Made by a program: the position numbers and the translations under genes. This document shows positions 32,158 through 40,800 of a DNA stretch of 56,755 nt, one piece after another. The notes under the pieces are model-generated. The model did no database searches, was not told the DNA's origin, and saw nothing but the letters and a program-made list of their open reading frames with translations. This DNA is from Sciscionella sediminilitoris. GTDB taxonomy: Bacteria > Actinomycetota > Actinomycetes > Mycobacteriales > Pseudonocardiaceae. Each line of letters begins with the position of its first letter. Within the stretch, counting starts at the first letter, position 1. The stretch lies in the NCBI RefSeq assembly GCF_000737195.2, contig NZ_JALM01000055.1, forward strand, positions 1 to 56,755, written 5' to 3'.

Positions 32158-32448
32158 GTGTTCACTACGTCAACCGAGACCCTGGCCCGCGTCCACGCCG
32201 AGATCATCGCCGTGGCGAGAGAGATCCTGCGTGAGCCGGAACTGGCCATCGCACCGGAGGACGACCTGCGCGAGCAGCTCGGCCTGGACAGCGCCGATCT
32301 CGCCGAACTGCTGGTCATGCTGGAGGAACGCCTCGGTGTTCCGCTGCCCGAACGGGCACTGATCCCCAGCGCGGACTGGGACCCCCTCGCCACGGTGGAT
32401 ACGCTCACCCGCACCGTGGCCCGGGAGTGCGATCGTGCTCGACATTGA
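32158..32448 (+). CDS. Acyl carrier protein
   Basis: 96 residues, single ACP fold. Phosphopantetheine attachment is S45 in LGLDSADLAELLVML, with the usual negatively charged helix II and the AREILREPELAIAPEDDLREQ start. The GTG start has no Shine-Dalgarno and may be leaderless; a TAAGTT lies 7 bp upstream. It overlaps the ABC ATPase by 14 bp and is the presumed carrier for the acyl group activated by the FAAL at 33913. Confidence 0.92.
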   Translation: MFTTSTETLARVHAEIIAVAREILREPELAIAPEDDLREQLGLDSADLAELLVMLEERLGVPLPERALIPSADWDPLATVDTLTRTVARECDRARH

Positions 32449-33112
32449 CCGCGTGGCCAAAACCCTCGGCGACCGCACGGTTCTGCAGGAGGTCTGCCTG
32501 AGCGTGCGAGCCGGTGAACGGGTCGCGGTATTGGGCCCGAACGGGGCGGGCAAGAGCACCCTGCTCAAGCTCGTCACCGGCGTGTGGCGCCCGGACCACG
32601 GTTCGGTGCGCATCGGGGACGCGGCGCCGCGCGATCGGATCGGCCGGCTGCGGCTCGGCGCGGTCTTCCAGGAACCGGGCCTCGATCCGTTCATGACCGC
32701 GCGGGAAACCCTGCGGATGCACGGAGTTCTGTACGGCCTTTCCGGGCGCCCGCTCGCGCGGCGATGCGCGGGCGCGCTCGAGGAGGTGGAGCTGACCGAA
32801 CTCGGCGGGCGGGAGAACCGGCACCTTTCCGGTGGCCAGCGGCGCAGGCTCGAACTGGCCCGCTGCCTGGTGCATCAGGCCTCGGTGATCGTGCTCGACG
32901 AGCCGACAGCCGGGCTCGATCCGCTCGCCAGGGAATCCCTGTGGGCCACGATCGACCGGCTGCGCGCCGAACGCGGGATCGCGGTGCTGTTCACCACCCA
33001 CCATTTCGAGGAGATCGACGGCTGCGACCGGGTTTTCCGGTTGCGCGCAGGGCGATTGGAGGACTGTGGTGCACCCGACCGCGCGGCTTTCGTCTCCGCG
33101 TTCGCCCATTGA
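32435..33112 (+). CDS. ABC transporter ATP-binding protein
   Basis: 225 residues. Walker A GPNGAGKST, Q-loop FQEPG, signature LSGGQRRR, Walker B VIVLDEP and switch His TTHH are all present. It is of the ABC-2 exporter type used for lipids, drugs and glycans. It begins inside the ACP gene and its own 3' end overlaps the permease by 47 bp. With the permease at 33066 it would form the exporter for the product of this locus. Confidence 0.93.
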   Translation: MLDIDRVAKTLGDRTVLQEVCLSVRAGERVAVLGPNGAGKSTLLKLVTGVWRPDHGSVRIGDAAPRDRIGRLRLGAVFQEPGLDPFMTARETLRMHGVLYGLSGRPLARRCAGALEEVELTELGGRENRHLSGGQRRRLELARCLVHQASVIVLDEPTAGLDPLARESLWATIDRLRAERGIAVLFTTHHFEEIDGCDRVFRLRAGRLEDCGAPDRAAFVSAFAH

Positions 33113-33902
33113 CGGGCTTGCCTATCCGGCACGGGTGACCCTGGTCGCCGCGCGCCGCGAACTGGGCAGGCTGATGCGGGCCAGGGTGCGGCTGCTGGCC
33201 GGAATGGTGCAGCCGATGATCATCCTGTTCGCGCTCGGCGCCGGGCTCAACGCCGCGGTGCGCAGCACGCCCGAGGGCACGCCCTACCGGCTCTACGTCA
33301 CCGCGGGGGCCGCGGTGACCGCGCTCACCACGACCTGTATGAACTCCGCACTGTCCATTGTGGGCGATCGGCAGTCGGGCTTTCTTCGCTCGATGCTCGT
33401 CTCGCCTGCCTCGGCCTTCGCGCTGTTGTTCGGCAGAACGCTCGGGGTGAGCCTGATCGGCACCGCCCAGGTGCTGGTGGTCGCGCTGCTCGCGGTCCCC
33501 CTAGGGGTCAGCGTCAGCGCCGGCGGGCTCGCCCTGACAGCACTCGCCGGTGCGGTGTGCGCGTTCGCGATCTCCGGGATCGGTTCGCTCATCGCGGCCG
33601 CGCTGGACCGCCAGGACAGCGTGAACGCGGTGAACCAGCTGGTGTTGCTTCCGCTGATCTTCCTCTCCGGCGGGATGTACGCGCTCGATTCCGCACCGCT
33701 GGCCCTGCGGGTGGCCGGGTTCGCCGATCCACTGCGCTACGCGGTCGATGTGCTGCGCTACTGCTTCGTCGGCATCGCGCCACCGAAGTGGCTGCCCGGC
33801 GAGATCGGTTTCACCCTCGCCGCCGACTGCCTGGTGATGGCCGCGGCCGGGATCGCCGCGCTGCTCGCCGCCTCCGTACTGCTACGCAATGAACGTCATT
33901 AG
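33066..33902 (+). CDS. ABC-2 type transporter permease
   Basis: 278 residues with six hydrophobic segments. Family signs are VRLLAGMVQPMIILFALGAGL (TM1), a loop with TTTCMNSALSIVGDRQSGFLRSML, ASAFALLFGRTLGVS and the end GMYALDSAPLALR with FADPLRYAVDVLRYCFVG. GGAGG at 33058 precedes a GTG-GTG start at 33066/33069. It is the membrane half of the adjacent ATPase; substrate probably the lipid-amino-acid product. Confidence 0.92.
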   Translation: MVHPTARLSSPRSPIDGLAYPARVTLVAARRELGRLMRARVRLLAGMVQPMIILFALGAGLNAAVRSTPEGTPYRLYVTAGAAVTALTTTCMNSALSIVGDRQSGFLRSMLVSPASAFALLFGRTLGVSLIGTAQVLVVALLAVPLGVSVSAGGLALTALAGAVCAFAISGIGSLIAAALDRQDSVNAVNQLVLLPLIFLSGGMYALDSAPLALRVAGFADPLRYAVDVLRYCFVGIAPPKWLPGEIGFTLAADCLVMAAAGIAALLAASVLLRNERH

Positions 33903-33912
33903 GAGCTCACCC

Positions 33913-35514
33913 ATGACACCAGAGGATTTCCACGACCGGATCGAGAAACGCGCGTTGGACAGCGCGGCACCGGTCACGTTCTCCGGGAACACCGGTTCCT
34001 GGAGCGAGCTGTTCCATGCCGCGCACGAGATCGCCGACTGGCTGAGCGCGGCCGGGGTACGCCGCGGGGATGTGGTCGCGATCGTCGCCGATGCCGATTC
34101 CGGTACCGCGGCGAGCATCCTGGCCACCTGGAAGCTGGGCGCCACGGTGAGCGTGCTCGCCGGACCCTCCAGCACCAAACGGGCCGGGCTCGGCTACCCG
34201 GAATGGCTGCGCCTGCGCCTCGGACAACTGCGGGCCAGGGCACTGGTGACCACCATCGGCGAACTGGACACCGGTTGGCGAGCAACCGAATCCGGACCGC
34301 TCGGGATGCGCGCACTGCGCAATCCCGTTGACACGGAACAGTTCCCGGATCCGCCGGTGATCCTGCAGCTGACCAGCGGCTCGACCGGGACGCCGAAGAT
34401 GGTCCCGGTCAGCGCGGAGTCCGCGATCGCGAACGTCGAGGCCACCGCGCGGCATCTCGGCCTCACCGGCGAGGACTCGGTGGTGAGCTGGCTTCCGCTC
34501 AACCACGACATGGGGCTGATCGGCACCTTCGTGCTTCCCGCGCTGCACGGGCTCCCGCTTCGGCTGTCCACTCCGGACTCGTTCGTGCGCAGCCCGATGA
34601 GCTGGCTCACCGACCTCGCGCAGACCCGTGCCACGCTGACCTTCGCGCCGCACTTCGCCTACGCGCTGCTGGCCCGCTACGGCCGGATCCGCACCCCGGA
34701 GGAGGACATCGATCTGTCCGCGCTCCGGCACTGCCTCAACGGAAGCGAGCCGATCAATGCCGCGGAGTTCGCGGCCTTCGGGGAGTTCGCCGCCCGCTTC
34801 GGAATGCCGGAAACCGCGCTGCGGCCCGGATACGGCATGGCCGAGCTCGGCCTGGTGTTCAGCACCGTGGTTCCCGGTGAACCCATGCGTTCGGTGACCG
34901 CCGATCCGAACAGCCTCGTCTCCGGTGGCATTCCGCGCGAGGATCCGGAAGGCAGCACCGTCACCGGCTGCGGCAAGCCGCTTCCCGGCTATTCCGCGGA
35001 CATCCGCGATGAGCACGGGGAATCGCTGCCGCCCGGATCGGTCGGTGAGATCTGCGTGCACGGGCCGAGCCTGTTCCCCGGATACCTCGGCAGGCAGGAC
35101 CACGACTACTTCTGGGCGGACGGTCACTACCGCACCGGGGATCTCGGTTTCCTGCGCGACGGTGAGGTCTTCGTCTGCGGGCGGATCTCCGATGTGATCA
35201 TCGTGCGCGGGGAGAACTTCGTTCCCCAGGACATCGAGCACGAGGTCGCCGGTCTGGACGAGGTGCGCTCCGGGAACGTGGCCGCGTTCGGGGTGACCGA
35301 TTCCGGCGCGGAGTCCGTGGTGGTCGTCGCGGAGACGAACAAGCCGAGCGAGGAACTGCGCGGCCGGATCGCCCGCCGGGTGCGCGAGGCGATCGCGGTG
35401 CGCCCTGCCGATGTGGTGTTGCTCGGCACCGGCCAGCTGCCCAAGACCACGAGCGGGAAACTGCAACGCCAGCAGTGCAAGCGCAGCTATCTGGAAGGGG
35501 CGTGGTCGAAGTGA
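33913..35514 (+). CDS. Fatty acyl-AMP ligase (FAAL; FadD-like)
   Basis: 533 residues of the ANL superfamily. P-loop-like LQLTSGSTGTPKMVPV, then WLPLNHDMGLIGTFVLP (the WLPxxHDMGLIG motif typical of FAAL), GYGMAELGLVF, YRTGDLGFLRDGEVFVCGRISDVIIVRGENFVPQDIE and PKTTSGKLQR (catalytic Lys). GGAG precedes the ATG at 33913 at good spacing. FAALs form acyl-adenylates and hand the acyl group to a carrier protein, here most likely the ACP at 32158. Its stop overlaps the beta-lactamase-fold gene (GTGA). Confidence 0.88.
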   Translation: MTPEDFHDRIEKRALDSAAPVTFSGNTGSWSELFHAAHEIADWLSAAGVRRGDVVAIVADADSGTAASILATWKLGATVSVLAGPSSTKRAGLGYPEWLRLRLGQLRARALVTTIGELDTGWRATESGPLGMRALRNPVDTEQFPDPPVILQLTSGSTGTPKMVPVSAESAIANVEATARHLGLTGEDSVVSWLPLNHDMGLIGTFVLPALHGLPLRLSTPDSFVRSPMSWLTDLAQTRATLTFAPHFAYALLARYGRIRTPEEDIDLSALRHCLNGSEPINAAEFAAFGEFAARFGMPETALRPGYGMAELGLVFSTVVPGEPMRSVTADPNSLVSGGIPREDPEGSTVTGCGKPLPGYSADIRDEHGESLPPGSVGEICVHGPSLFPGYLGRQDHDYFWADGHYRTGDLGFLRDGEVFVCGRISDVIIVRGENFVPQDIEHEVAGLDEVRSGNVAAFGVTDSGAESVVVVAETNKPSEELRGRIARRVREAIAVRPADVVLLGTGQLPKTTSGKLQRQQCKRSYLEGAWSK

Positions 35515-36521
35515 CCCTGCTCGGCACGAACTTCGCGCGCACCGAAAAGCAGGTCTCCCGGCGTATCGACGGCGAGGAATGGCTCGGCATGCAGTGCTTC
35601 GTGGCGCTGCGCGGGCAGACCGTGCTCGAACTCGCCGCCGGGGAGAGCGCCCCGGGGATCGCGATGACCACCGATGATCCGCTGCGCTGGACCTGCTCCT
35701 CCAAGGTGGTCACGGCCAGCCTGTTCGCGCGGCTGGCCGACGCGGGCCTGATCGATCTGCACGCCCCGATCCCGGGCTATGCCGAGCGGGTTACCGCCGC
35801 GCGGCTGCTCAACCACAGCGTCGGCCTCGGCGAACGGGCCGAGGAACCGTTCCTCGCGCCCTACGAACGGGTCGCCGAACGGGCCAGGAACGAACCGCAC
35901 CATCCGGGATTCCCGGTCGGGCAGCAGCGCAGGTACAGCTCCTTCGCGAACTTCGCGGTGCTCGCCACGCTCGCCGAACGGGCCACCGGCCGTGCGTTCA
36001 CCGAACTCGTGAACCGGGAGGTGTTCGCCCGCTGCGGAGCGCTCGATTCCGGCTTCACCGGCGAACCCGCGCCGACCTGGATCGGGGATTCCGGCTCGGT
36101 GCGGCCCGCGCTCGGCGAGCTGATCCCGGCCGAGAGCCTCGGCGCGGTGTTCCCCGGGGTCGGCTGCTCCGGCCCCGCACGGGAGCTGGCCGCCGTGGTG
36201 CGCGGAATGTCCCCGCACGCCGAGGACCGTCCGCGCAGCGCGCCCGAGTTCGTCACCGCGACCGCACCCTTCGTGCCCTGCCAGCGTTCCGGGGACACCG
36301 CCGAATGGGGACTCGGTTTCGTCGTCGGCTGGTCGCGGTTCGGCCGCTGCGCCTCCCCGGACAGTTTCGGGCACGCCGGATGCCGCAGTTCCCTGGTCAT
36401 GCACGATCCGCGGCACGACCTGAGCATCGCGGTCATCGGCAACACCATCTCCGAATCGCTGGTACGCAGCGAGCGGGTGAAGCCGTTCATCCCGGCGATC
36501 TACGACGACCTCGGGCTCTGA
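35511..36521 (+). CDS. Beta-lactamase/PBP-fold protein with Cys replacing the nucleophile Ser (CxxK)
   Basis: 336 residues of the serine beta-lactamase/esterase family. The family layout is present: LRWTCSSKVVTASLF (the SxxK region), LLNHSVGLGE, RRYSSFANFAVL (Y142, the YxN/S motif) and FGHAGCRSS (HxG motif, H288). At the nucleophile position, however, the codon is TGC at 35694-35696 (C62), giving C-S-S-K; K65 and Y142 are kept. Thus the enzyme is either a thiol acyltransferase/hydrolase or catalytically altered. GTG at 35511 overlaps the FAAL stop, so both are translated together. In this locus a covalent acyl-thioester intermediate is an attractive role. Confidence 0.85.
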   Translation: MTLLGTNFARTEKQVSRRIDGEEWLGMQCFVALRGQTVLELAAGESAPGIAMTTDDPLRWTCSSKVVTASLFARLADAGLIDLHAPIPGYAERVTAARLLNHSVGLGERAEEPFLAPYERVAERARNEPHHPGFPVGQQRRYSSFANFAVLATLAERATGRAFTELVNREVFARCGALDSGFTGEPAPTWIGDSGSVRPALGELIPAESLGAVFPGVGCSGPARELAAVVRGMSPHAEDRPRSAPEFVTATAPFVPCQRSGDTAEWGLGFVVGWSRFGRCASPDSFGHAGCRSSLVMHDPRHDLSIAVIGNTISESLVRSERVKPFIPAIYDDLGL

Positions 36522-36543
36522 CCTCCCGTTGCCGAGTAGGGTC

Positions 36544-36572
36544 TTGTTCTAGAGCAGCTGCTCTGTTATTAA
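36544..36572 (+). promoter_or_regulatory. Promoter with central TetR operator
   Basis: TTGTTC (36544-36549), 17-bp spacer, TATTAA (36567-36572). The perfect palindrome AGAGCAG/CTGCTCT (36551-36564) fills the spacer. The TetR ATG at 36579 is 7 bp after the -10, so the message is probably leaderless. It is the likely autoregulatory site and possibly the switch for the whole cluster. Confidence 0.7.
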
Positions 36573-36578
36573 TGGGGC

Positions 36579-37193
36579 ATGCCACGGCCACGCACGCACG
36601 ATCTCGATCAGGTGCTCGATGCCGCCGAGCACCTGATCGCGACGCGCGGCGCGGACGAGCTGACGGTGCGCGGGCTCGCCACGGAGTCCGGGGTGTCCAA
36701 CGGGGCGATCTACCACGCCTTCGGTTCGCTGCCCGCGCTGCTGGCCAGGGTGTGGCTGCGCGCGGCAACGGATTTCCTCGACCGGCAGGAAACGCTCGCC
36801 GCCGGGGCGGATGATCCGGAAGAGGCGGTCTGCGCGGCCGCGCGGGCGCCCGCGGTGTTCGCCGGAGACCGTCCGGACGCGGCCCGCATGCTGCTGACCG
36901 TCCGCAAGGAAAGCCTGCTCGGCCCGCGGGTACCCGAGGAGCTCGCCGAAACACTGCACGCGCTCGACAACCGGCTGCTCGCGCTGCTCGTCCGGCTGGC
37001 CAGGGCGCTGTGGGGACGCGGGGACGGCGCGGCGGTCGAGGTGATCACCACCTGCGTCGTCGACCTGCCGACGGCCCTGTTCCGCAGGGAGCTCGCCTGG
37101 CCGGGCAGCGCCGTCGGCACCGATACCCAACGACGACTCGCCGCCGCCGTGCGTGCGGTGCTCGCCATCCCACCCCCGGACCGAAGGAGCTGA
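36579..37193 (+). CDS. TetR family transcriptional regulator
   Basis: 204 residues. HTH in residues 1-55: HDLDQVLDAAEHLIATRGADELTVRGLA, then SGVSNGAIYHAFGSLPALLARVW. The C-terminal ligand domain is all helical. The start ATG sits just behind the promoter/operator at 36544-36572. It lies inside the FAAL/NRPS locus, two bases before the crotonase gene, and is the best candidate for local control of it. Confidence 0.92.
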   Translation: MPRPRTHDLDQVLDAAEHLIATRGADELTVRGLATESGVSNGAIYHAFGSLPALLARVWLRAATDFLDRQETLAAGADDPEEAVCAAARAPAVFAGDRPDAARMLLTVRKESLLGPRVPEELAETLHALDNRLLALLVRLARALWGRGDGAAVEVITTCVVDLPTALFRRELAWPGSAVGTDTQRRLAAAVRAVLAIPPPDRRS

Positions 37194-37195
37194 CC

Positions 37196-37858
37196 ATGCC
37201 CGAACTGCGCAAGGACGACGAGGTGTTCGTACTCGACCTCGGCGATACGGAGAACCGGTTCTCCCCGGACTGGCTCACCGCGGTCGGCGAGCAGCTGGAC
37301 ACCGCGGCCGCGACCGCGGGGGCGCTCGTCACCAGCGGTTCGGGGAAGTTCTACACCAACGGGCTCGACCTCGAATGGCTGCTCGCCAATGCCGATCAGT
37401 ACGCGGACTACGTCGCCCGGGTGCACGAACTGCTGGCCAGGCTGCTCACCTTCCCGGTGCCGACCGTGGCCGCGATCAACGGCCACGCCTTCGGTGCGGG
37501 CGCCATGTTCGCGCTGGCCAACGACTACCGCGTGATGCGCGCCGACCGCGGCTATTTCTGCTTCCCCGAGGCCGATATCAACATCCCGTTCACCCCGGGG
37601 ATGGCCGCGCTCATCCAGGCCAAACTGACCCCGGCCGCGGCGATGGCCGCCATGACCACGGCCCGGCGCTTCGGCGGCCCGCAGGCGCGCGAACTCGGGC
37701 TCGTGGACGAGGTCGCCGAACAGGAACAGGTGCTCGAGCGGGCGGTCGAGCTGGCCCGCCCGCTCGCCGGCAAGGACCGGGGCACTCTCGGGGCGATCAA
37801 GTCCACCATGTTCGCCACCGCGGCGAGCACCCTGCGGGAGCCGATGCCCGCGGCCTAA
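37196..37858 (+). CDS. Enoyl-CoA hydratase/isomerase family protein (crotonase, ECI-like)
   Basis: 220 residues. Oxyanion-hole loops are KFYTNGLDLEWL and INGHAFGAGAMFALANDYRVM; the acidic position is FPEADINIPFTPGM. The NGLDLEW and FPEADIN pattern matches the delta3,delta2-enoyl-CoA isomerase group (peroxisomal ECI-like) better than the classic hydratase, whose second Glu is missing. GAAGGAG precedes the ATG. Its TAA overlaps the convergent NRPS stop by 4 bp. It probably introduces or shifts a double bond in the acyl chain before or after carrier loading (inference). Confidence 0.88.
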   Translation: MPELRKDDEVFVLDLGDTENRFSPDWLTAVGEQLDTAAATAGALVTSGSGKFYTNGLDLEWLLANADQYADYVARVHELLARLLTFPVPTVAAINGHAFGAGAMFALANDYRVMRADRGYFCFPEADINIPFTPGMAALIQAKLTPAAAMAAMTTARRFGGPQARELGLVDEVAEQEQVLERAVELARPLAGKDRGTLGAIKSTMFATAASTLREPMPAA

Positions 37859-40800
37859 GGGTTTCCCGGACGGCGACCACTGACCACCGCGTCCCAGTAG
37901 GTGCCGAGCGCGGTTTCGGTCCGCCGGATCGCCTCGGCCATCCCCTCCGGATCCTCGCCGTCCTCCAGTGCCGCGCGGATCACCGTGGTGCAGGACCGGA
38001 TCAGCTCGGCGGGGATCTCCGCGTATCCGCCGAGATAGTCCAGCACTTCGGCGGGTGCCGCGGCGGTCTGCCGCAGCCGGGTGGCCAGTTTTCCGCAGAC
38101 CGCGCACCACAGCAGCAGATCGGCGCGCAGTGCGGCGGCCGCGGCCCCGATCCCGGTTTCGGCACCGAGCCAGCCGAGGAATTCGGTGAACGCCGATCCC
38201 CCGGCGTCCGAGGCACCGGAAACCGCGCGTGCGGCAGCATCCAGTGGCCGCGTGGCCGCCGCGATCGCCGCATGCGTTGCGTGGAACGGGTTTTCCCCGT
38301 TGCGCGGGCACCGCTCGGCCAGGGCGGCGAAGGTTTCGAGCTCCACCGGCTGCGCGCGTCGTTCGGAAGCGATGAACCGTGCGATGCAACCCTGGTCGAA
38401 ACGGTCCTCGAGCACGGCCCGGTAGGCGGGGTTCGCCCGCACATGGTCCGCGATCGCAGGTTGCAGGCTGCGTTCGATGCGATGCGTCCGGTCCTGTTCG
38501 ACCGGCGGGTCCGCCTCAGGTTCCGTGGCCCCCGCCGGTGGGGTGAGGAAACCGCTTTCGAGGAAGTCGCGCAGGTAGAGGTCGATCAGCCCGGCGTCCA
38601 CCGCGGGCAGTTCGATCCCGGCGTCCCTGGTGGCCAGTTCGGTGTTGGTCCTGCTGAATTCCGGGAAGGTCTCCGCGAAATACATCTCCTTGACGGTGAT
38701 CGAGGTGTCGTTGGCGCCCTCGTTGAACATCGGCATGAACGGTGTCATCGGATGCTGCGGCTGCGCCCCGGTCAGCTCGGTCACCCGCCGGACCCATTCG
38801 GTGTACGGCACCGTGCGGACCGGATATCCCATGGCGCGCAACCGTTCCACGAGCAGGCTCAGCCGCGCGTCCCGTGGATTGGTGAGGTTGTAGACCCTGC
38901 CGTCCGGGCGCTGCGTGCCGAGAATGTGCACGATCGCCTCGGCGGTGTAGTCCACGGGCACGAAATCCAGCGGCAGCTCCACATCCGGGGCCAGCCCGGT
39001 CTCCGCGATCGTGCGGAACCACGCGCACATCAGGGTGTCGGTGTTCCACACCCCGGTGTCCCGGGTTCCGGTGATCTCGTACGGCCGGTAGATGGCCACC
39101 GGAAGACCGCGCTCCCCCGCCGCGGCCGCCATGCGTTCGGCCACCCACTTGCTTTCCGGATAACCGAGGGAGATCCGCTCCGCGTGCTCCAGTTCCGCGT
39201 CCTCCCGGACATAGCGCACATCCGCGGTGCCGAAGCCGACGATGGTGGTGATGCTGGACAGATAGTGCAGCGGTTTGCGCCTGCCCTCGGTCGCGAACCG
39301 CAGCAGGGTGCGCATGCCCTCCACGTTCGTCCGGCGCAGCATCGAGTACGGGTAGGCGAAATTGATCAGTGATCCGGAGTGCACGATCACCTCGACCGAT
39401 TCGGCGAGCTCGGCAAAACGTGCCACGGTAAGGCCGAGTTCCGGTTCGGCCATGTCCCCCACCACCGGGACGACGTGCTCGCGGACCCGATCGAAATCGA
39501 GCCGGTACCGGCGCATCCGCCCGGCGAGCCTGCGCAGCGCGTGTTCCTCGTCCTCGGCGCGGATCAGGCAGTACACTGTGGACACTCCGGCCGCGACCAG
39601 CCGGTCGAGCAGGAACACCCCCTGGAAACCGGTGGCCCCGGTGAGCAGCACCCGATCCGGGCGGCAGGGATCCTCCGGCAGCGGCGCGTCGAATCGCAGT
39701 CCCGCGGGCAGTTCGGACTCCCGCGGGAAGTCCACCGCGCCGGTGCTGCCGTCCTGTTCCCGCGTGTTCGTGAGCTGTGCGCTGAACTGTTCCAGGCTGG
39801 GATTGCCGATCAGCGCCTTGATCAGCGAACTGCCTCGCTCCGCCGGGATACCGAGCCGGTTCCCGATCGCCGCGGCCACCTGCGCGGCCTGCAGCGAGCC
39901 ACCGCCCAGCCGGAAGAAATCGTCCGTGCGGCCCACCTCGCGCACCCCGAGCACCTCCCGCCACACCGCGGCGACCGCGCGCTCGAGCGGATCACTCGGT
40001 TCCTCGCCAAGGCCCGCGGTTTCCGGATCACCCTGCTCGGTGAGCCGCTCGCGGTCGATCTTCCCGCTCGGTGTCGTCGGCATCTCCGCGACCACGGTGA
40101 TCTCCCGCGGCACCATGAACACCGGAAGCCGATCGCGCAGATAACCGCGCAAGGTCACCGGCAGCCCGGCGGAATCCGTGCCCTCCCCGGCGACCACCCA
40201 GCCGCGCAGCCGTTCCCCGCTCTCCACGGTCACCACGGCCTCGGCCACATCGGGATGCGCGGCGAGCACGAGCTCGATTTCGCGCAGCTCCACCCGGAAT
40301 CCGCTGAGTTTGAGCTGCCGGTCCCGCCTGCCGAGGAATTCCAGAACCCCGTCCGCACGCCAGCGCGCCATGTCCCCGGTGCGGTACAGCATGGCCCCTT
40401 CGCGTTCGGCGAACGGATCGGGCACGAATCGCTCCCCGGTCAGCTCGGGCCGGTTGAGATAGCCGAGCGCCACCCCGTCCCCGCCGACCCAGAGTTCCCC
40501 TTCGGCGCCGATATCCGCCGGTTCCCCGTCGTCGCCGAGCACATAGGCGGTGGAGTTCGGCAGCGGTCTGCCGATGGGCACCGATTCGGCATCCGCCTCG
40601 AGTTCGGTCACCACGTGCGCGGTGCACAGCACCGAATTCTCCGTCGGGCCGTACCCGTCCACCAGCATCCCGGGCGCCCCGTTGCGCAGAATCGCCCGCA
40701 CAGCACCGGGATTCAGCGCATCACCACCGGCGACCAGACAGCGCAGCGAACCGAACATCGCCGGATCCTGCGCCACGTGCTGATGGAGAAGGGCCGCGCC

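Noticed and set aside
37153-39372. 739-codon plus-strand frame across crotonase and NRPS reductase
   Set aside because: Shadow frame of the crotonase (+1) and antisense to the reductase and tail; no family match visible.
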